A model generated the notes under the pieces. It was not told the origin of the DNA, searched no databases, and saw only the letters and a list, made by a program, of their open reading frames with translations. Of a stretch of DNA of 64,000 bases, positions 13,220 to 23,548 are shown in pieces. Position numbers and translations under genes: made by a program. Each line of letters starts with the position of its first letter. Positions within the stretch are counted from its first letter, which is position 1. This stretch comes from Torreya grandis (Eukaryota > Streptophyta > Pinopsida > Cupressales > Taxaceae), in assembly GCA_037957365.1 (NCBI GenBank), contig JARHVA010000316.1, forward strand, positions 5,502,501 to 5,566,500. Reading direction: 5' to 3'.

Positions 13220-14242
13220 AACTTATGTCAAACTCGTAACCACCTTAAGGGTGTTCATCTATAAAATGTGATGCAACATTTTGAATATAGAATCATGTGT
13301 TATCATCCTTCCATTTCTATGAAATCAATTAGGATGGTTTTGTTATAGCCTAACACTAGGTCTATCAAATGAAGACCCATATCCCCTAAAATGAGAGGCC
13401 TTCATATTAAAATAATTTTTAATTTCTATCAACACAAACTCATAATAGAGTTTTATAAAAATTTATAATGAAACATCATTATTGTAGCATGCAATATCAT
13501 TAAACACTGTCCACCATTCTATCCCAAAGGTTATTTTGTATCCCCTCATGAACACATTAATCAATACGAATATGTTTTCATTTTGATGGTGTAGGTTGTT
13601 TAGTTCTTTGCTTAACAAAAAAAGCACACATATATTCATTTGATATTTTTTTCTTAATATATTCATATGAAAATTGATTAAAATAAAATTATTTGAAGAC
13701 CTCTCTTTGATGCAACATTGCATCAATTTGTGAAGTGACATTTCACAATTCATTGAAAACACTCTATAGTGTATCAATTGTAAGTGAATTGTGTGATGTA
13801 TGACCTGAGGAATGATGCAAGCCATTGATATTTATTTGTAATTGTTGACCTTTCGCATTGTATTATTCATACAATTAAACTTCTTATTATGAAAAATCAA
13901 ATTTTTAATGGTGTTGTTCTACATTTTCGTCATGCAATGGGTTTGTCATTCAATTGTGTATCTAGAATTATAAATATATAGATTTTATTTAGCAAATACA
14001 AGAGAATTTAATAAAAATTTAATTTTAAAATGTTACATACATAAATAAATATAAATACAAATGGAAAAATTTTAATTTAAATATAAACATACTTGAGATA
14101 ACAAATTAAATTTCAAATCACATTGGTGGGATATAAATTTGAATCAAACACATGGTTTATGAGAAAATAGAGAGACAAATTCCAAACCTGTAAAACTTAC
14201 CATGGATTTTATAAATAGTGCAATACAAATGAAAAAAATAGA
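13220..14242. other. no gene seen
   Basis: A 120-codon minus-strand open frame (13825-13463) has no recognisable domain, and the AT-rich composition makes it plausible by chance. Confidence 0.4.
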
Positions 14243-14391
14243 AAGGTCATACTCCCTTTGAAAAGGGTGTACTCCCTTTGTAAAGTTAAAAGGGCATACA
14301 CCCTTTAGGCTCAGGCACAAGCCATAGCCCTAGAAAATTAAAAAGAAATGAAGTATGCCCTTTTTAAAAGGGCATACGCCCTTTGTAAAAG
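14243..14391. repeat. cluster of short palindromic motifs (AAAGGG…TAC…CCCTTT)
   Basis: Near-palindromes built on AAAGGGCATACGCCCTTTG occur about five times: a half copy ending at about 14261, full copies at about 14262-14281 and 14289-14305, and two joined copies at about 14350-14381. Arms AAAGGG and CCCTTT flank a TAC-containing centre. The function is unknown. Confidence 0.7.
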
Positions 14392-15635
14392 AAAAATTAC
14401 AAAGTTGCAGGATGTCACCTTTTTTAATCTCCCAAATTTGTGCATCAACACATTTTTATTATATTATGGTTGTACACATTATCATTATTGTAAACAAATG
14501 AATACTATTGTCAAAATTTTAGTTAGTGCATCTATCTATTACAACATATTTTCTTGTCATCATTAACTTCTAATCATAAATTATCAGATTTGCATCTCTT
14601 GTATTTGTGATAAGGTGAGGAAACCTTTATTGGTCCTCACTTTCTTCTTGTTGTATAAGGATATTATTCAAATGGACAACTATATTTAATTATTACCCCA
14701 ATAGTTTTGCATGTTTATTATTATAGTATGGTGATTTACCACTAATAAGAGGTAATTGATGGAAATATCCAACCAAAATCATAGATATACCATTAAAACT
14801 CATGTCTACATTTTAATAATTTAATGATGAAGCATAATGTATTTCTTTTGTAGATTTGTTTATTCAATAAACTCATTTCATCAATTAATATGTATATTAT
14901 GTGGTGGATATCTTCTTGGAAAGTTGTAAATATTGTTCATTATAATTCAACAAAATTTACATTAGGGATTCAAAGTTTTCAATGGATGGTTGAGGCAGTA
15001 ATATTCAATGATAAAAATCCACTAGTAGTAAGAAATAGTATTGGAGAATGATATGGGAATGGTACATCTTAAAGAGCTCAACAAACGGAAATAATTGGAT
15101 ATAATTTTCTTGTTTTTATCATTCCTTGAATTATCATGCATAATTACAAACTATGTTGACCTTGATGATAATGTGCTATTATTATAGAAAGTGTTTGCTT
15201 TTATTTATCACCCAAGGTTCTATAACTAATTATTGGTTCTATATCGTCATGTATGATAAAATCATTATATTTGATGGTCCTTATGAATTTTATCACTTTA
15301 TTTCTGTATTTTTCACATTAATATTCCACATGCCATGGTTCTTATATATCAAGATCTCTTGTTCCAAAGACATATATTTTAGTAACTTCCATAATATGGC
15401 CATGTTGTCACATATATATGATTACTCACTCATGTTCCATTTTTTTTTTTGAATATGTTGATTTTCCTCATGTTTAGAATCACCATAAAATTCAACATCT
15501 TCTGAAATAGTATTTCTCTTGACATGACAAGGATTATAATGTAAAACTTCTCCTCACCTCAGCTTAGCTTAGGCACATGATTAAGTATTAATCAAGAGTT
15601 GGACTTGTCGATGCCATTTATTCATGATTTAATAC
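14392..15635. other. AT-rich stretch, no gene seen
   Basis: A 99-codon plus-strand open frame at 15153-15452 encodes a phenylalanine/tyrosine/isoleucine-rich sequence typical of translated AT-rich DNA. No domain is visible. Confidence 0.5.
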
Positions 15636-15645
15636 AAACACACAC

Positions 15646-15690
<45 letters not shown>
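15636..15690. repeat. (AC)n microsatellite
   Basis: An AC run with one GC interruption is followed by a short degenerate TGTATGCACACACATAC tail. Confidence 0.95.
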
Positions 15691-15694
<4 letters not shown>

Positions 15695-16207
15695 TGCACA
15701 CACATACATATTGATGATATTATTAGGGAATACAAAAGAGGATATTTTTGTTATTTATTTATTTATTGAATAAGCATATCCATAACATGTTTTTATTTCT
15801 ATATTTTCATACCATAGAGATATCATGATAAATTTCTTACGTGTATAGAAATATCATATTTTCCAGGCCTTCTAATTTTATATACCAACTATTAAATGAG
15901 CCGGTTGAGTTTGCATGTAATCCATTGGAGTGATTCCCTGAGTCAATGTAATACAAGCAAGAGCTTCAATAATGGACAAATGTAATAAACATAGATCCCA
16001 ATAATACATTGGAAAAGAAATTCACCTTGTGTGTAGCCAATTATGAGTCATGTTAGGTGCCAAAAATTATCATCTTGTTCATAAGTAACATAGTCATAAT
16101 ATTTTATTATTGGTTTATGAGGTTTTTATTTTCATCTAACTAAAATAGAGAAAAGCCAAGAACATCACACTCATCAATGTTTAATGTAAGTGTAAATTGT
16201 AATTTAT

Positions 16208-16234
16208 ACTAGCAGTTGCTCCGAAGGTGCAAGC
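16208..16234. repeat. 27-bp motif shared with position 62269
   Basis: ACTAGCAGTTG plus five bases plus AAGGTGCAAG occurs here and again near 62269 with the same spacing, each beside AT-rich DNA. It resembles the conserved short starts of some plant Helitron-like or other non-autonomous repeats, but I cannot assign a family. Confidence 0.4.
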
Positions 16235-16249
16235 AAAGCCAGACGAATT

Positions 16250-16740
16250 ATATATGTATTTTTTTATTATATTTGATAATTATTAATATGATATGTTATA
16301 TATTTTAAATATATTTAATTATTTATGTTTATATGTACAATTAAAATGAAACGATTAAAAAAAAAAACAAAAAAAAACAAACTATATATATTATAATTAT
16401 ATATTATATATTAATTATTATATTAATATTATATATTATTTAATATTATATTTTAATATTTTAATATTAATTAGTATATAATATATATTTTAATACCTGT
16501 TTTCAATACATATTATATATTAAATTAAATGTCATATTATATAATATACATTTCATTATTTTATTTGATTATGTAATATATATTTTAATATTTTTATTAG
16601 ACTCTATAAAATATATTTTAATATATTTTTTACATAAATATTATATAATATATAGTTTAATATCATATCATATAATATATATTTTGATATTATATTCAAA
16701 TATATAATATTTTTAAATACTGAATTAGAAAATATATGAT
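16250..16740. repeat. extreme AT-rich (TA/TTAAT) block
   Basis: Almost pure A/T with recurring ATATTATATATTA and TTAATATTA words and no G/C-containing structure. This is low-complexity sequence. Confidence 0.8.
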
Positions 16741-17927
16741 TTACTGCTGTAGCAAATTATCTGCAACAAAATTATTTTCTAGTTAAGATTTTAGTTTGAT
16801 GTTCATCGAAATTTTTTGCCTCAATTTAAATCCCCCTCTCAAAATCCTTCCTACGATTCATCGCCGAACCACATAAGCCCTCCCTATCATGCACACACCA
16901 CAACGACCGCTGATAACCCATTTGCAGGCCGATTCTTGATAATCAGTGCCAAGACAAAAAAATGTAGGTAAGTCTTCCCCACACATGGCACTTCATGATA
17001 AGCACAGAAAATTTTGTGAATTTTCATTGACGAGACTGACAGACAGGAACGGCATCTCCCAGATCCATAAACAAATCTATGATATGCTCCTCACTATAAA
17101 ACACCTTCATCGTAATTAAAGATTTCTTTTGAAATCTCAAATTGTAAAAAAATATAGGTTATATCCCAGAAAACCACCAAATAAGAATAATTTTAAAACA
17201 TTGGTTCCCAAATAATTTATTTTATAGATGTTGGTAACATATTGTTTTTGGCTAACTTAACCCTTTTTTTTGAGCATTTGTGTTTCTTCCACGTCAAATA
17301 AGGTAGTCCCTCTCTAATGCTACCACTACATCTGATTGATATCGTTCAATCATGGTTAAATCTTCTCATCGATCGCACCTGTTGTTCCCTATCGATAATC
17401 AATGGTTGTGAATGATTTAGACAAAGTACAAAATCCGTGTACTCAAATGATTTCGAGAAAGCACAAAACCCTTATGCTCAAATATGATTAGCTATTTCTT
17501 TATACATACGGATTATGGTATCTAAAAAAAATACCAAACAAATACATAGAAGTGGCACAACAATGAAACACATCAGGATAATTCAATGGAAAAGCAAAGA
17601 ATAGTAATATTCGCCCACGTTTTAAATGAATTCAAACAATATGTTAGCGACTACCGTTTTTTAAACCAGATTCCCCATAACTGCATCCACGGATCAAGTC
17701 TCGTGCCCCTCCCTCTCGCAAAATGAAAACGAAACCAGCAGCAGGAGAACACAGTCATGGCAGATGCCCAGTGAGTTTAACCAGCGGACAAGGACGTGAA
17801 GAATGAACAAAGAAGTCCGCCGCGCAGCACTCCCCTGGCACCGAAATCAGTCCTTATGTCGAAAAAATAAGATCTCGATGTTAATCCAGACCAGGTTATG
17901 CACTTTCAATTTCCTCAGGTGACGTAA
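16741..17927. other. less AT-rich stretch beside the lectin-like pseudogene, no gene seen
   Basis: Base composition rises at about 16800-17120 and 17640-17960, unlike the surrounding low-complexity DNA. I found no long open frame or recognisable domain on either strand. It may be old flank (3' side) of the minus-strand lectin-like gene that continues beyond the Copia insertion. Confidence 0.4.
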
Positions 17928-17990
17928 TTAGATACGATCCTTCTCCTCCTGCAAAACAATAAACTCAGTGTTGTCAGCCTTCCAATGGTG
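17928..17990 (-). pseudogene. possible continuation of the lectin-like gene beyond Copia A
   Basis: If element A and one target duplication are removed, the minus strand runs from the cysteine-rich segment at 23087 onward into this piece. A frame shifted by one base reads HHWKADNTEFIVLQEEKDRI before TAA at 17928-17930. A PAN-type domain would be expected to continue here, so the piece is placed by position; the match itself is weak and needs a frameshift. TTGTTTTGCAG within it also looks like a 3' splice site. Confidence 0.3.
17986..17990. repeat. target-site duplication TGGTG, left copy (Copia A)
   Basis: The five bases before the left LTR (TGGTG) are repeated at 23087-23091 right after the right LTR, as made by an LTR-retrotransposon integrase. 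Confidence 0.9.
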
Positions 17991-18255
17991 TGTGAAATTA
18001 GTAGCTACAGCGGCATAAATCAACCTGAAAGAAAAAGGAAATAGAGCAGCAAGAAAAAAAAACAGAGTAGAAAAAAAAAGAAAAACGGACCAGGAACGAA
18101 TTGTAATTCTGTATATTCTTTGAATAATAAAATGTTAACAAAAAATACATAGACTAAAACAACCAGAGAAAAAGAGAAAATGCAGTGAAAACTAAGAGAA
18201 CTGACACATTGCTAGTTAGTTAGCTTATTGTTAAAGAGAATACTTAACGCTAACA
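17991..18255 (-). repeat. 3' LTR of Copia A (265 bp)
   Basis: It starts TGTGAAATT and ends CGCTAACA on the plus strand, matching the right LTR apart from a missing ~34-base piece and scattered changes. Confidence 0.9.
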
Positions 18256-18794
18256 CCTCCCCTTAAGTCTAACTAAGGAGACAGAAAAGGGTAAGGAAAA
18301 GAGGAAAGAGGGAACAAACCCCCCCTTCAAAATAGACACTAATTGCACATGGTAGCAATTGTGTTGCAGTGTTCTTCACCCCAAGAAGGTCTCGTAGAAA
18401 ATGAAACTTTTGCTCAGTGAATGTTTTCATGAAGATGTCGGCAATCTATTCAGAAGTGGCACAGTACTGCAAGTCGATGACTCTATCATGTATCAATTCG
18501 TTAGCTTATTGTTAAAGAGAATACTTAACGCTAACACCTCCCCTTAAGTCTAACTAAGAAGACAGAAAAGGGTAAGGAAAAGAGGAAAGAGGGAAAACCC
18601 TATGGGAACAAACGCCCCCCTCAAAAGAGACACTAATTGCACATGGCAGCTATTGTGTTGCAGTGTTCTTCACCCCAAGAAGGTCTCGTAGAAAATGAAA
18701 CTTTTGCTCAGTGAATGTCTTCATGAAGATGTCAGCAATCTATTCGGAAGTGGCACAGTACTACAAGTTGATGACTCCATCATGTATCAATTCG
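18220..18794 (-). repeat. internal tandem duplication (281 + 294 bp) in Copia A
   Basis: 18220-18500 and 18501-18794 are near-identical. Each begins TTAGCTTATTGTTAAAGAG (the last 36 bases of the LTR), passes through the polypurine tract and ends ATGTATCAATTCG in the region past RNase H. The second copy carries an extra ~15-base ACCCTATGGGAACAA-type insertion. The element therefore has two polypurine tracts. Confidence 0.9.
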
Positions 18795-18829
18795 TGAATG
18801 AAGTGCATGTGGGTCTCAATGTGTTTGGT

Positions 18830-20437
18830 CTACGGCCGTTGCATGGGATCTCTACAAATCTTCAGTGTACTCTGATTGTCACACAAAATGACAGTCAGAC
18901 GATGAAAGAGGATACCAAGCTCAGTTAGGAAGTGTTGCAGTGAAATGACTTGAATGGTAACGTTGATTGCACCTCTATATTCAGCCTCTATTGATGATAA
19001 AGCAATGGTAGATTGCTTCTTACTTGATGAACAAATGGGGCCTGATTCCAAACTAAGAACATATCTTGAAGTGGACTTGTGATCAATGTTATCACCAACC
19101 TAGTGAGAATCAAGGTAGCCAATGAGATCCAAAACACAACCTGCTGAATAATGAATCCCGTAGCAAATGGTTCCCTAGACATAGAGAAGTATATGCTTGG
19201 CAGCCTTCCAATGTAGCTCATGTGGCTCTTGCATGTATCTAGAAACAACCCCCACTGCATATGAGAGATCTAGATGAGTGTGAGTGAGATAAAAAAGACT
19301 CCCCACAAGTTGATGGTAGTGTGTGCAATCAACCAATGGTGTATCCTTGCCATATTCAAGCTTGACCCACGATAGGAGAGGTGTGACAGCTGGCTTGCAG
19401 TCAGTCATGTGAAACTGAACCAAGAGATTTCATGCATACTTGGATTAAGCAACTGTGTTTCTTGATTGATTCTAGCTGATTTCAAGGTCAAGAAAAAAAT
19501 GTAGGAGACCCATGTCTGTCATAAAAATCTTTCATGCAAAATAGTTTTAATTGCAACAATGGTGGTGGGTGAATCACCTGTTATTAGTAGATGATCTACA
19601 TAGAGTACTATGAGCAATAAAGAGTCAAATGTTCTCACCATATAAACATTTGGATTAGATTTGCATCATATGAATTTTTGAGATAGAAGATAAGAATCTA
19701 TTTTAGCATACCAAGCTCTAGGTGCCTGCTTGAGGCCATAGAGTGACTTCTTGAGTCTACATACCAATGAAGAATTTTGTATATACCCTTGTGGCTGCTC
19801 CATGTAGATCTCCTCCTTGAGATCATCGTGAAGAAATGCATTCTTCACATCCATGTGATGAACCTCCCACCTTCTTGATGCTGCAATGGCAAGAGCCAAT
19901 CGAATGGATACATTTTTTCCGCTGGAGCAAAAGTCTCATCATAGTCAATGCCATGAACTTTTAAAAACCTTTGGTGACCAATCATGCTTTGTATCTACTC
20001 ACATGTCCATCTGCTGATTTCTTTGTTGTATGGACCCACTTACATCTAACAAGCTTGTGATTGGAAGGAAGTGGAACCAAATCCCAAGTTTGGTTTAAAA
20101 TGAGGGAGTTGTACTCCTCATCCATGGCTGCTTCCCAAAGATGATTCCTTGTAGCTTCTGTATAAGTCTGAGGGTCAGATGCTAGAACCACATAGGCATA
20201 CATTGGCATGATGGGATTGGTAGCTGAGAGTGCATGAGGGACTTCATATATATCAGCTAAGCTCCTTATTCTTTGATTTTCCACATGGGATACTAGATCA
20301 TCACTAGAATCCAAATCAAGGATTGGTTGTGGATCAGCATATGCATGCTCATGTTCCTCTGAATCATATTCAAAAATATCTAAAATAAGATTAGAATGAT
20401 TGCTTGTCTCTCTAAGATTTGTAAGATGAGGAATCAT
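18830..20437 (-). pseudogene. Copia A reverse transcriptase and RNase H, broken
   Basis: Pieces in Copia order are: linker plus RT start at 20437-19982 (LWEAAMDEEYNSLILNQTWD), RT core at 19899-19666 ([32 protein letters not shown]), the polymerase motif near 19602, the RT end at 19423-19175 (TDCKPAVTPLL, VGSLFYLTHT) and RNase H at 19051-18830 (SSKKQSTIALSSIEAEYRGA, CDNQSTLKI). The normal YVDD polymerase motif reads YVDH at 19602-19591, so the second catalytic aspartate is gone. Several frame changes and stops separate the pieces. The enzyme would copy element RNA to DNA in cytoplasmic particles; this copy cannot. Confidence 0.93.
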
Positions 20438-20978
20438 AGAAGTGGTGGCATGTTGTTCCTGAGATGCATGTGAAAGACTTTCATCAAAGTAGACACTCTT
20501 CTCAATGAAGCGTGTTTTTGTGGATAGATCTAGTAGTATGTATCCCTTTACACCATCTAGATATCCAACAAAGATGAATTATTTTCTTTGAGACTCCAAA
20601 GCCTTCCTCTTGTCTATAGGAATGTGTGCCCAAGCATGGGATCCAAAGATGAGAAAATGTGTGACTTCTAGTTGTATGCCTCTCCATGCTTCAAAAGGTG
20701 TTTGTCCTATGACAGATTTGTGAAAAGATCTGTTTTGTATGTACTAATCACAATTGATTGCTTTAGCCCACAATTTGGAGAGAAGGGACCTAGCATGCAA
20801 CATGTAGCTGGTATCTCTTTCAAAGATCGGTTCTTCCTCACAGCTACCCCATTTTGCTGTGGAGTGTATGAACTGTGTTCTACAATTATATTCCTGCTTC
20901 ATCACAAAGATGTTAGACACCATTGTTGACATACTCCCCTCCATTATCTATGCGGAGGATCTTGATCATTTTCGCAGA
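20438..20978 (-). pseudogene. Copia A integrase C-terminal half, badly frameshifted
   Basis: This lies between the integrase start and the reverse transcriptase. Fragments in different minus-strand frames are recognisable (ERDTSYMLHARSLLSKLWA-type wording near 20830-20750; tryptophan/histidine-rich linker words to 20502). No frame is continuous. It would carry the rest of the DDE catalytic core and the linker to RT. Confidence 0.75.
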
Positions 20979-21890
20979 CTACTTCTCTGCATGGGCTTTG
21001 AAAATCTTGAGATTCTCAAACACCTCAGATTTGAATTTGAAAAAATAAACCCATGTGTATCTTGTGCAATCATCAATGAATGTTAGCACATATCGGGCTT
21101 TGATCATGGAAGGTTCAGGGAATGTACCTATAAGATCACTGTGAACAAGATCTAAAGGAGAAGATGTTCTCCATGCATTCCCCTTTGGAAACTTTTCTTG
21201 TGGATGCTTTCCAAGAGCACATCCTTCACAAATTCCATTAGGAAATTCTATGGTTGGCAAGCCTTTAACCATTCCCTGTTTGTTAAGTTGTTGCATGTAT
21301 CTAAAGTTTAAATGACCAAATCTTTCATACCAAATTCTACTTTCATAATTTTCATGTGTTAGAAATAAAGTAGAATATGATTTAGCAACAAAATCAAAAA
21401 AATTATATAGATGAATTTGATGATTTTCCTTACCAACAACAATTTTGGAGTTGTCTTGCATATCAAATATGGTCACTGAATTAGGGGTGAATTTAACTCC
21501 CCTACCGGTTCTAGTATGTGTCATTTGATACACAGAAAGAAGATTAATAGAAAGCTTTGGAATATGGAAGACATTCTCAAAACATCCAATTCCAACCTCT
21601 ACCCTCCCTACTCTAGTTGCCTCTATAGGAGAACTATCTCCCATGAGAATAAGAGATCCAAAATACGGTTTCAAAGAAGAAAGAGCATCTTTTGTGGCTG
21701 CCATGTGGTGTGAAGCTCTAGAGTCTATGACCCATGCATTTGAAGAAGAATGAATAGCAATCAATGCATGAGCATTGTCTCTTGTTTCAGATGCTTTTTT
21801 TTCCTGCTTCTTCTTGGCACTCTCAAGGATAAGGCTACCAAGATTATGTTTTTGTAATGTCTGAGTCATGAGATCAATGGTCTTCTTCAT
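20979..21890 (-). pseudogene. Copia A zinc knuckle end, protease and integrase start
   Basis: A 303-codon frame opens just after a gag zinc knuckle (CSYCNYGYHPESLC, C-X2-C-X4-H-X4-C) that crosses its start. The protease motif reads WVIDSRASHHM where DSG is expected, so the catalytic-loop glycine is replaced. The integrase start follows: the zinc-binding segment reads IWYERFGHLNF, with the first histidine of the usual H-H-C-C changed to tyrosine, then CEGCALGK, the first catalytic aspartate in LVHSDLIGTF, and FIDDCTRYTWVYF. The frame breaks soon after. The integrase would have made the TGGTG duplication. Confidence 0.93.
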
Positions 21891-22661
21891 GCATAATGAT
21901 TCTGGATGGTACCCATAGTTGCAATAGCTGCACTTTGATTGGCCCTTTTTGTCCTTCTTTTCTTTTGAGCTAGTAGATCCATTTGGAGGTTTGGGATTGC
22001 CTTCCTTTCTTGGATATGAATCCTTTTTCCATTTTCCTTTGAATTACTGGTTGGATTTGGAATTGTTCTTCCCACTTGCATGCACAATAAGTGTATGAGC
22101 TTTGGAATTCTTCAATGTGCCCATCTTTATAAGCTTATCCTGCTCATGTACTAGAGACTCAATGAAGGTATCCAGTGTGGGCATCTTCCAAGTTTCTCCT
22201 ATTGTGAGCCTAAATGTGTGTAAAGCAAAGACAAATACTGCACATTCTGGACCTAGCGTTGATAGAATAGCAAGGATTAATTTGCTTTCTTCCTTGGATT
22301 TGTCAATACTAGATCCTTTGAGCTGAAGCAATAAAGCCTTGAGCTTTGTGAAGAAATCTTGAATACTATCAAAACTCCTTGAATCTAATGAGTTGAGCTC
22401 ATTTTCAAGGATATGACCCCTCATTTCATCTTGCTTTCCAAATAGAGTCTCCAATGTATTCCAAACTTGGTTTGGAGTTGTACATGCCTCAACATGAAAC
22501 AACAACTCTGGAGAGATGGATAAGCACAGCGAACCAAATACTTCATTCATGCGGTTGAAGTATTTATATTTTTCAACTACTGGATTGGGTTCAACCTCTA
22601 TATTCATAACTATCTGATAGAGGCCTCTACTTCTGAGTTGAAGTAGAATTTTTGGCTTCAA
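21891..22661 (-). pseudogene. Copia A gag (UBN2-type), start lost
   Basis: Minus-strand frame 22661-22044 encodes a typical Copia capsid: LKPKILLQLRSRGLY, NQVWNTLETLFG, LNSLDSRSFDSIQDFFTKLK, LDTFIESLVHEQDKL. This is the retrotransposon gag_2/UBN2 pattern. A further frame (22087-21887) carries the basic stretch leading to the zinc knuckle, so at least one frameshift lies between. The open frame upstream of 22661 reaches a stop before any ATG, and the expected N-terminal tryptophan region is missing. Confidence 0.88.
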
Positions 22662-22775
22662 ATCACAATAGTTGTATGTTGTGAAAATGGTAGAGGGTGA
22701 ACATTCCGTTTTTCAGCTCTGATCTTCTGTATCTGCCCAAAAAAAAAGAATATTGTACTTCTTTCTGGCAACCAG

Positions 22776-22787
22776 GTTCTGCTACCA
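22776..22787 (-). other. primer-binding site of Copia A, diverged
   Basis: The minus strand reads TGGTAGCAGAAC directly next to the 5' LTR, close to the usual TGGTATCAGAGC. Confidence 0.75.
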
Positions 22788-23086
22788 TGTGAAATTTGTA
22801 GCTACAGCTGCATAAACCTACCTCAAAGTAAAAGGAAACATAGCAGTAAGAAAAAAAAAAAACAGCGTAGAAAGAAAAAGAATAACAGAGCAGGAACGAA
22901 TTGTTATTCTTTATATTCCTTGAATAATAAAATGCTAACAAAAATTACATAGACTAAAACAACTGCAGAAAAAGAGAAAATGCGATGAAAAAAGCAGTGA
23001 AAACTAAGAGAACTGACACATTGCATGAACGGATCCAATTAACTCGTTAGTTAGCTTATTGTTAAAGAGAATAATTAACGCTAACA
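22788..23086 (-). repeat. 5' LTR of Copia A (299 bp)
   Basis: It starts TGTGAAATT and ends GCTAACA on the plus strand and adjoins the primer site. Confidence 0.93.
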
Positions 23087-23091
23087 TGGTG
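23087..23091. repeat. target-site duplication TGGTG, right copy (Copia A)
   Basis: Matches 17986-17990. Confidence 0.9.
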
Positions 23092-23548
23092 TACATTTAC
23101 AGTCAACCAGACACCTCTTCTTGCATTCTTCCACTTTCACTTTACCGATTCCTACCACAGAGGAAGCATTGCTGCTGACACTGCAGGTAGTTAGCTGAGG
23201 ACGAAGGCATTTGTCGCTCCACCCCTTCAATCCGTCAGGCTGAGGGCACCCTACGCAACTGCTCTTCTAGCAGAGACCAATGTAACCGTAATTCCTTGGT
23301 GGGTCACATCGGTACTGCAACTCCTCCCCGTATTCTCCGAACTCATCGCCATTAAATTGCTCAAATGTGTCGAAGTTGATGCTCTCCATGGGCCACTTGC
23401 AGACATGCGTGGTGATGAAGAAGTCATGTCCTGCATTGTTATAAGCGCTGCCACAGAAACAGGAACTGAGACGGCCGACCAATTCAAAACTTTGAAACAT
23501 GTTTTTGTTTGAATGGTCCATAAAAGCATCTGTTATTTTTTTCGTCAC
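23087..23548 (-). pseudogene. G-type lectin / EP1-like glycoprotein fragment (S-locus + PAN part)
   Basis: The minus-strand frame from 23548 reads FQSFELVGRLSSCFCGSAY, then LQYRCDPPRNYGYIGLC, an in-frame TAG at 23269-23267, then SSCVGCPQPDGLKGWSDKC and KVEECKKRCLVDCKCTP. Cys-rich C-X-(P)-X-X-GxxGLC followed by CVGCP-x-GLxGW and a PAN-like C-x3-C-x5-CKC pattern is the arrangement seen after the mannose-binding lectin domain in EP1-like secreted glycoproteins and lectin receptor kinases. The N-terminal lectin domain is not found upstream. Copia A cuts the gene after CKCTP. The normal product is a secreted or cell-surface carbohydrate-binding protein. I cannot tell EP1-like from a receptor kinase because the 3' part is lost. 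Confidence 0.65.

Larger units (their letters stand above)
17991..23086 (-). mobile_element. Copia LTR retrotransposon A, complete in outline, inactive
   Basis: The element is 5,096 bases: 3' LTR 17991-18255, polypurine tract, RNase H, reverse transcriptase, integrase, protease, gag, primer site and 5' LTR 22788-23086, all minus strand. This integrase-before-reverse-transcriptase order defines Ty1/Copia. Both ends are TG...CA, and TGGTG target duplications flank it. The polypurine tract is the minus-strand AAGGGGAGG next to the 3' LTR. Coding is broken by stops and frameshifts, and the protease and reverse-transcriptase active sites are altered. A 281-294-bp tandem duplication at the 3' side copies the LTR edge and polypurine tract. 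The element inserted into a lectin-like pseudogene. Confidence 0.95.

Noticed and set aside
13007..13264. Threonine-rich plus-strand open frame
   Set aside because: It is the other-strand reading of the ACC trinucleotide repeat.
13463..13825. 120-codon minus-strand frame considered as a transposase piece
   Set aside because: No catalytic or DNA-binding pattern could be found, and flanking frames are full of stops.
15153..15452. 99-codon plus-strand frame, hydrophobic
   Set aside because: F/Y/I-rich composition is typical of translated AT-rich DNA; no motif or splice context.
23251..23529. Second minus-strand frame over the lectin-like fragment
   Set aside because: It lacks the cysteine pattern; the frame ending at 23267 and its continuation carry it.
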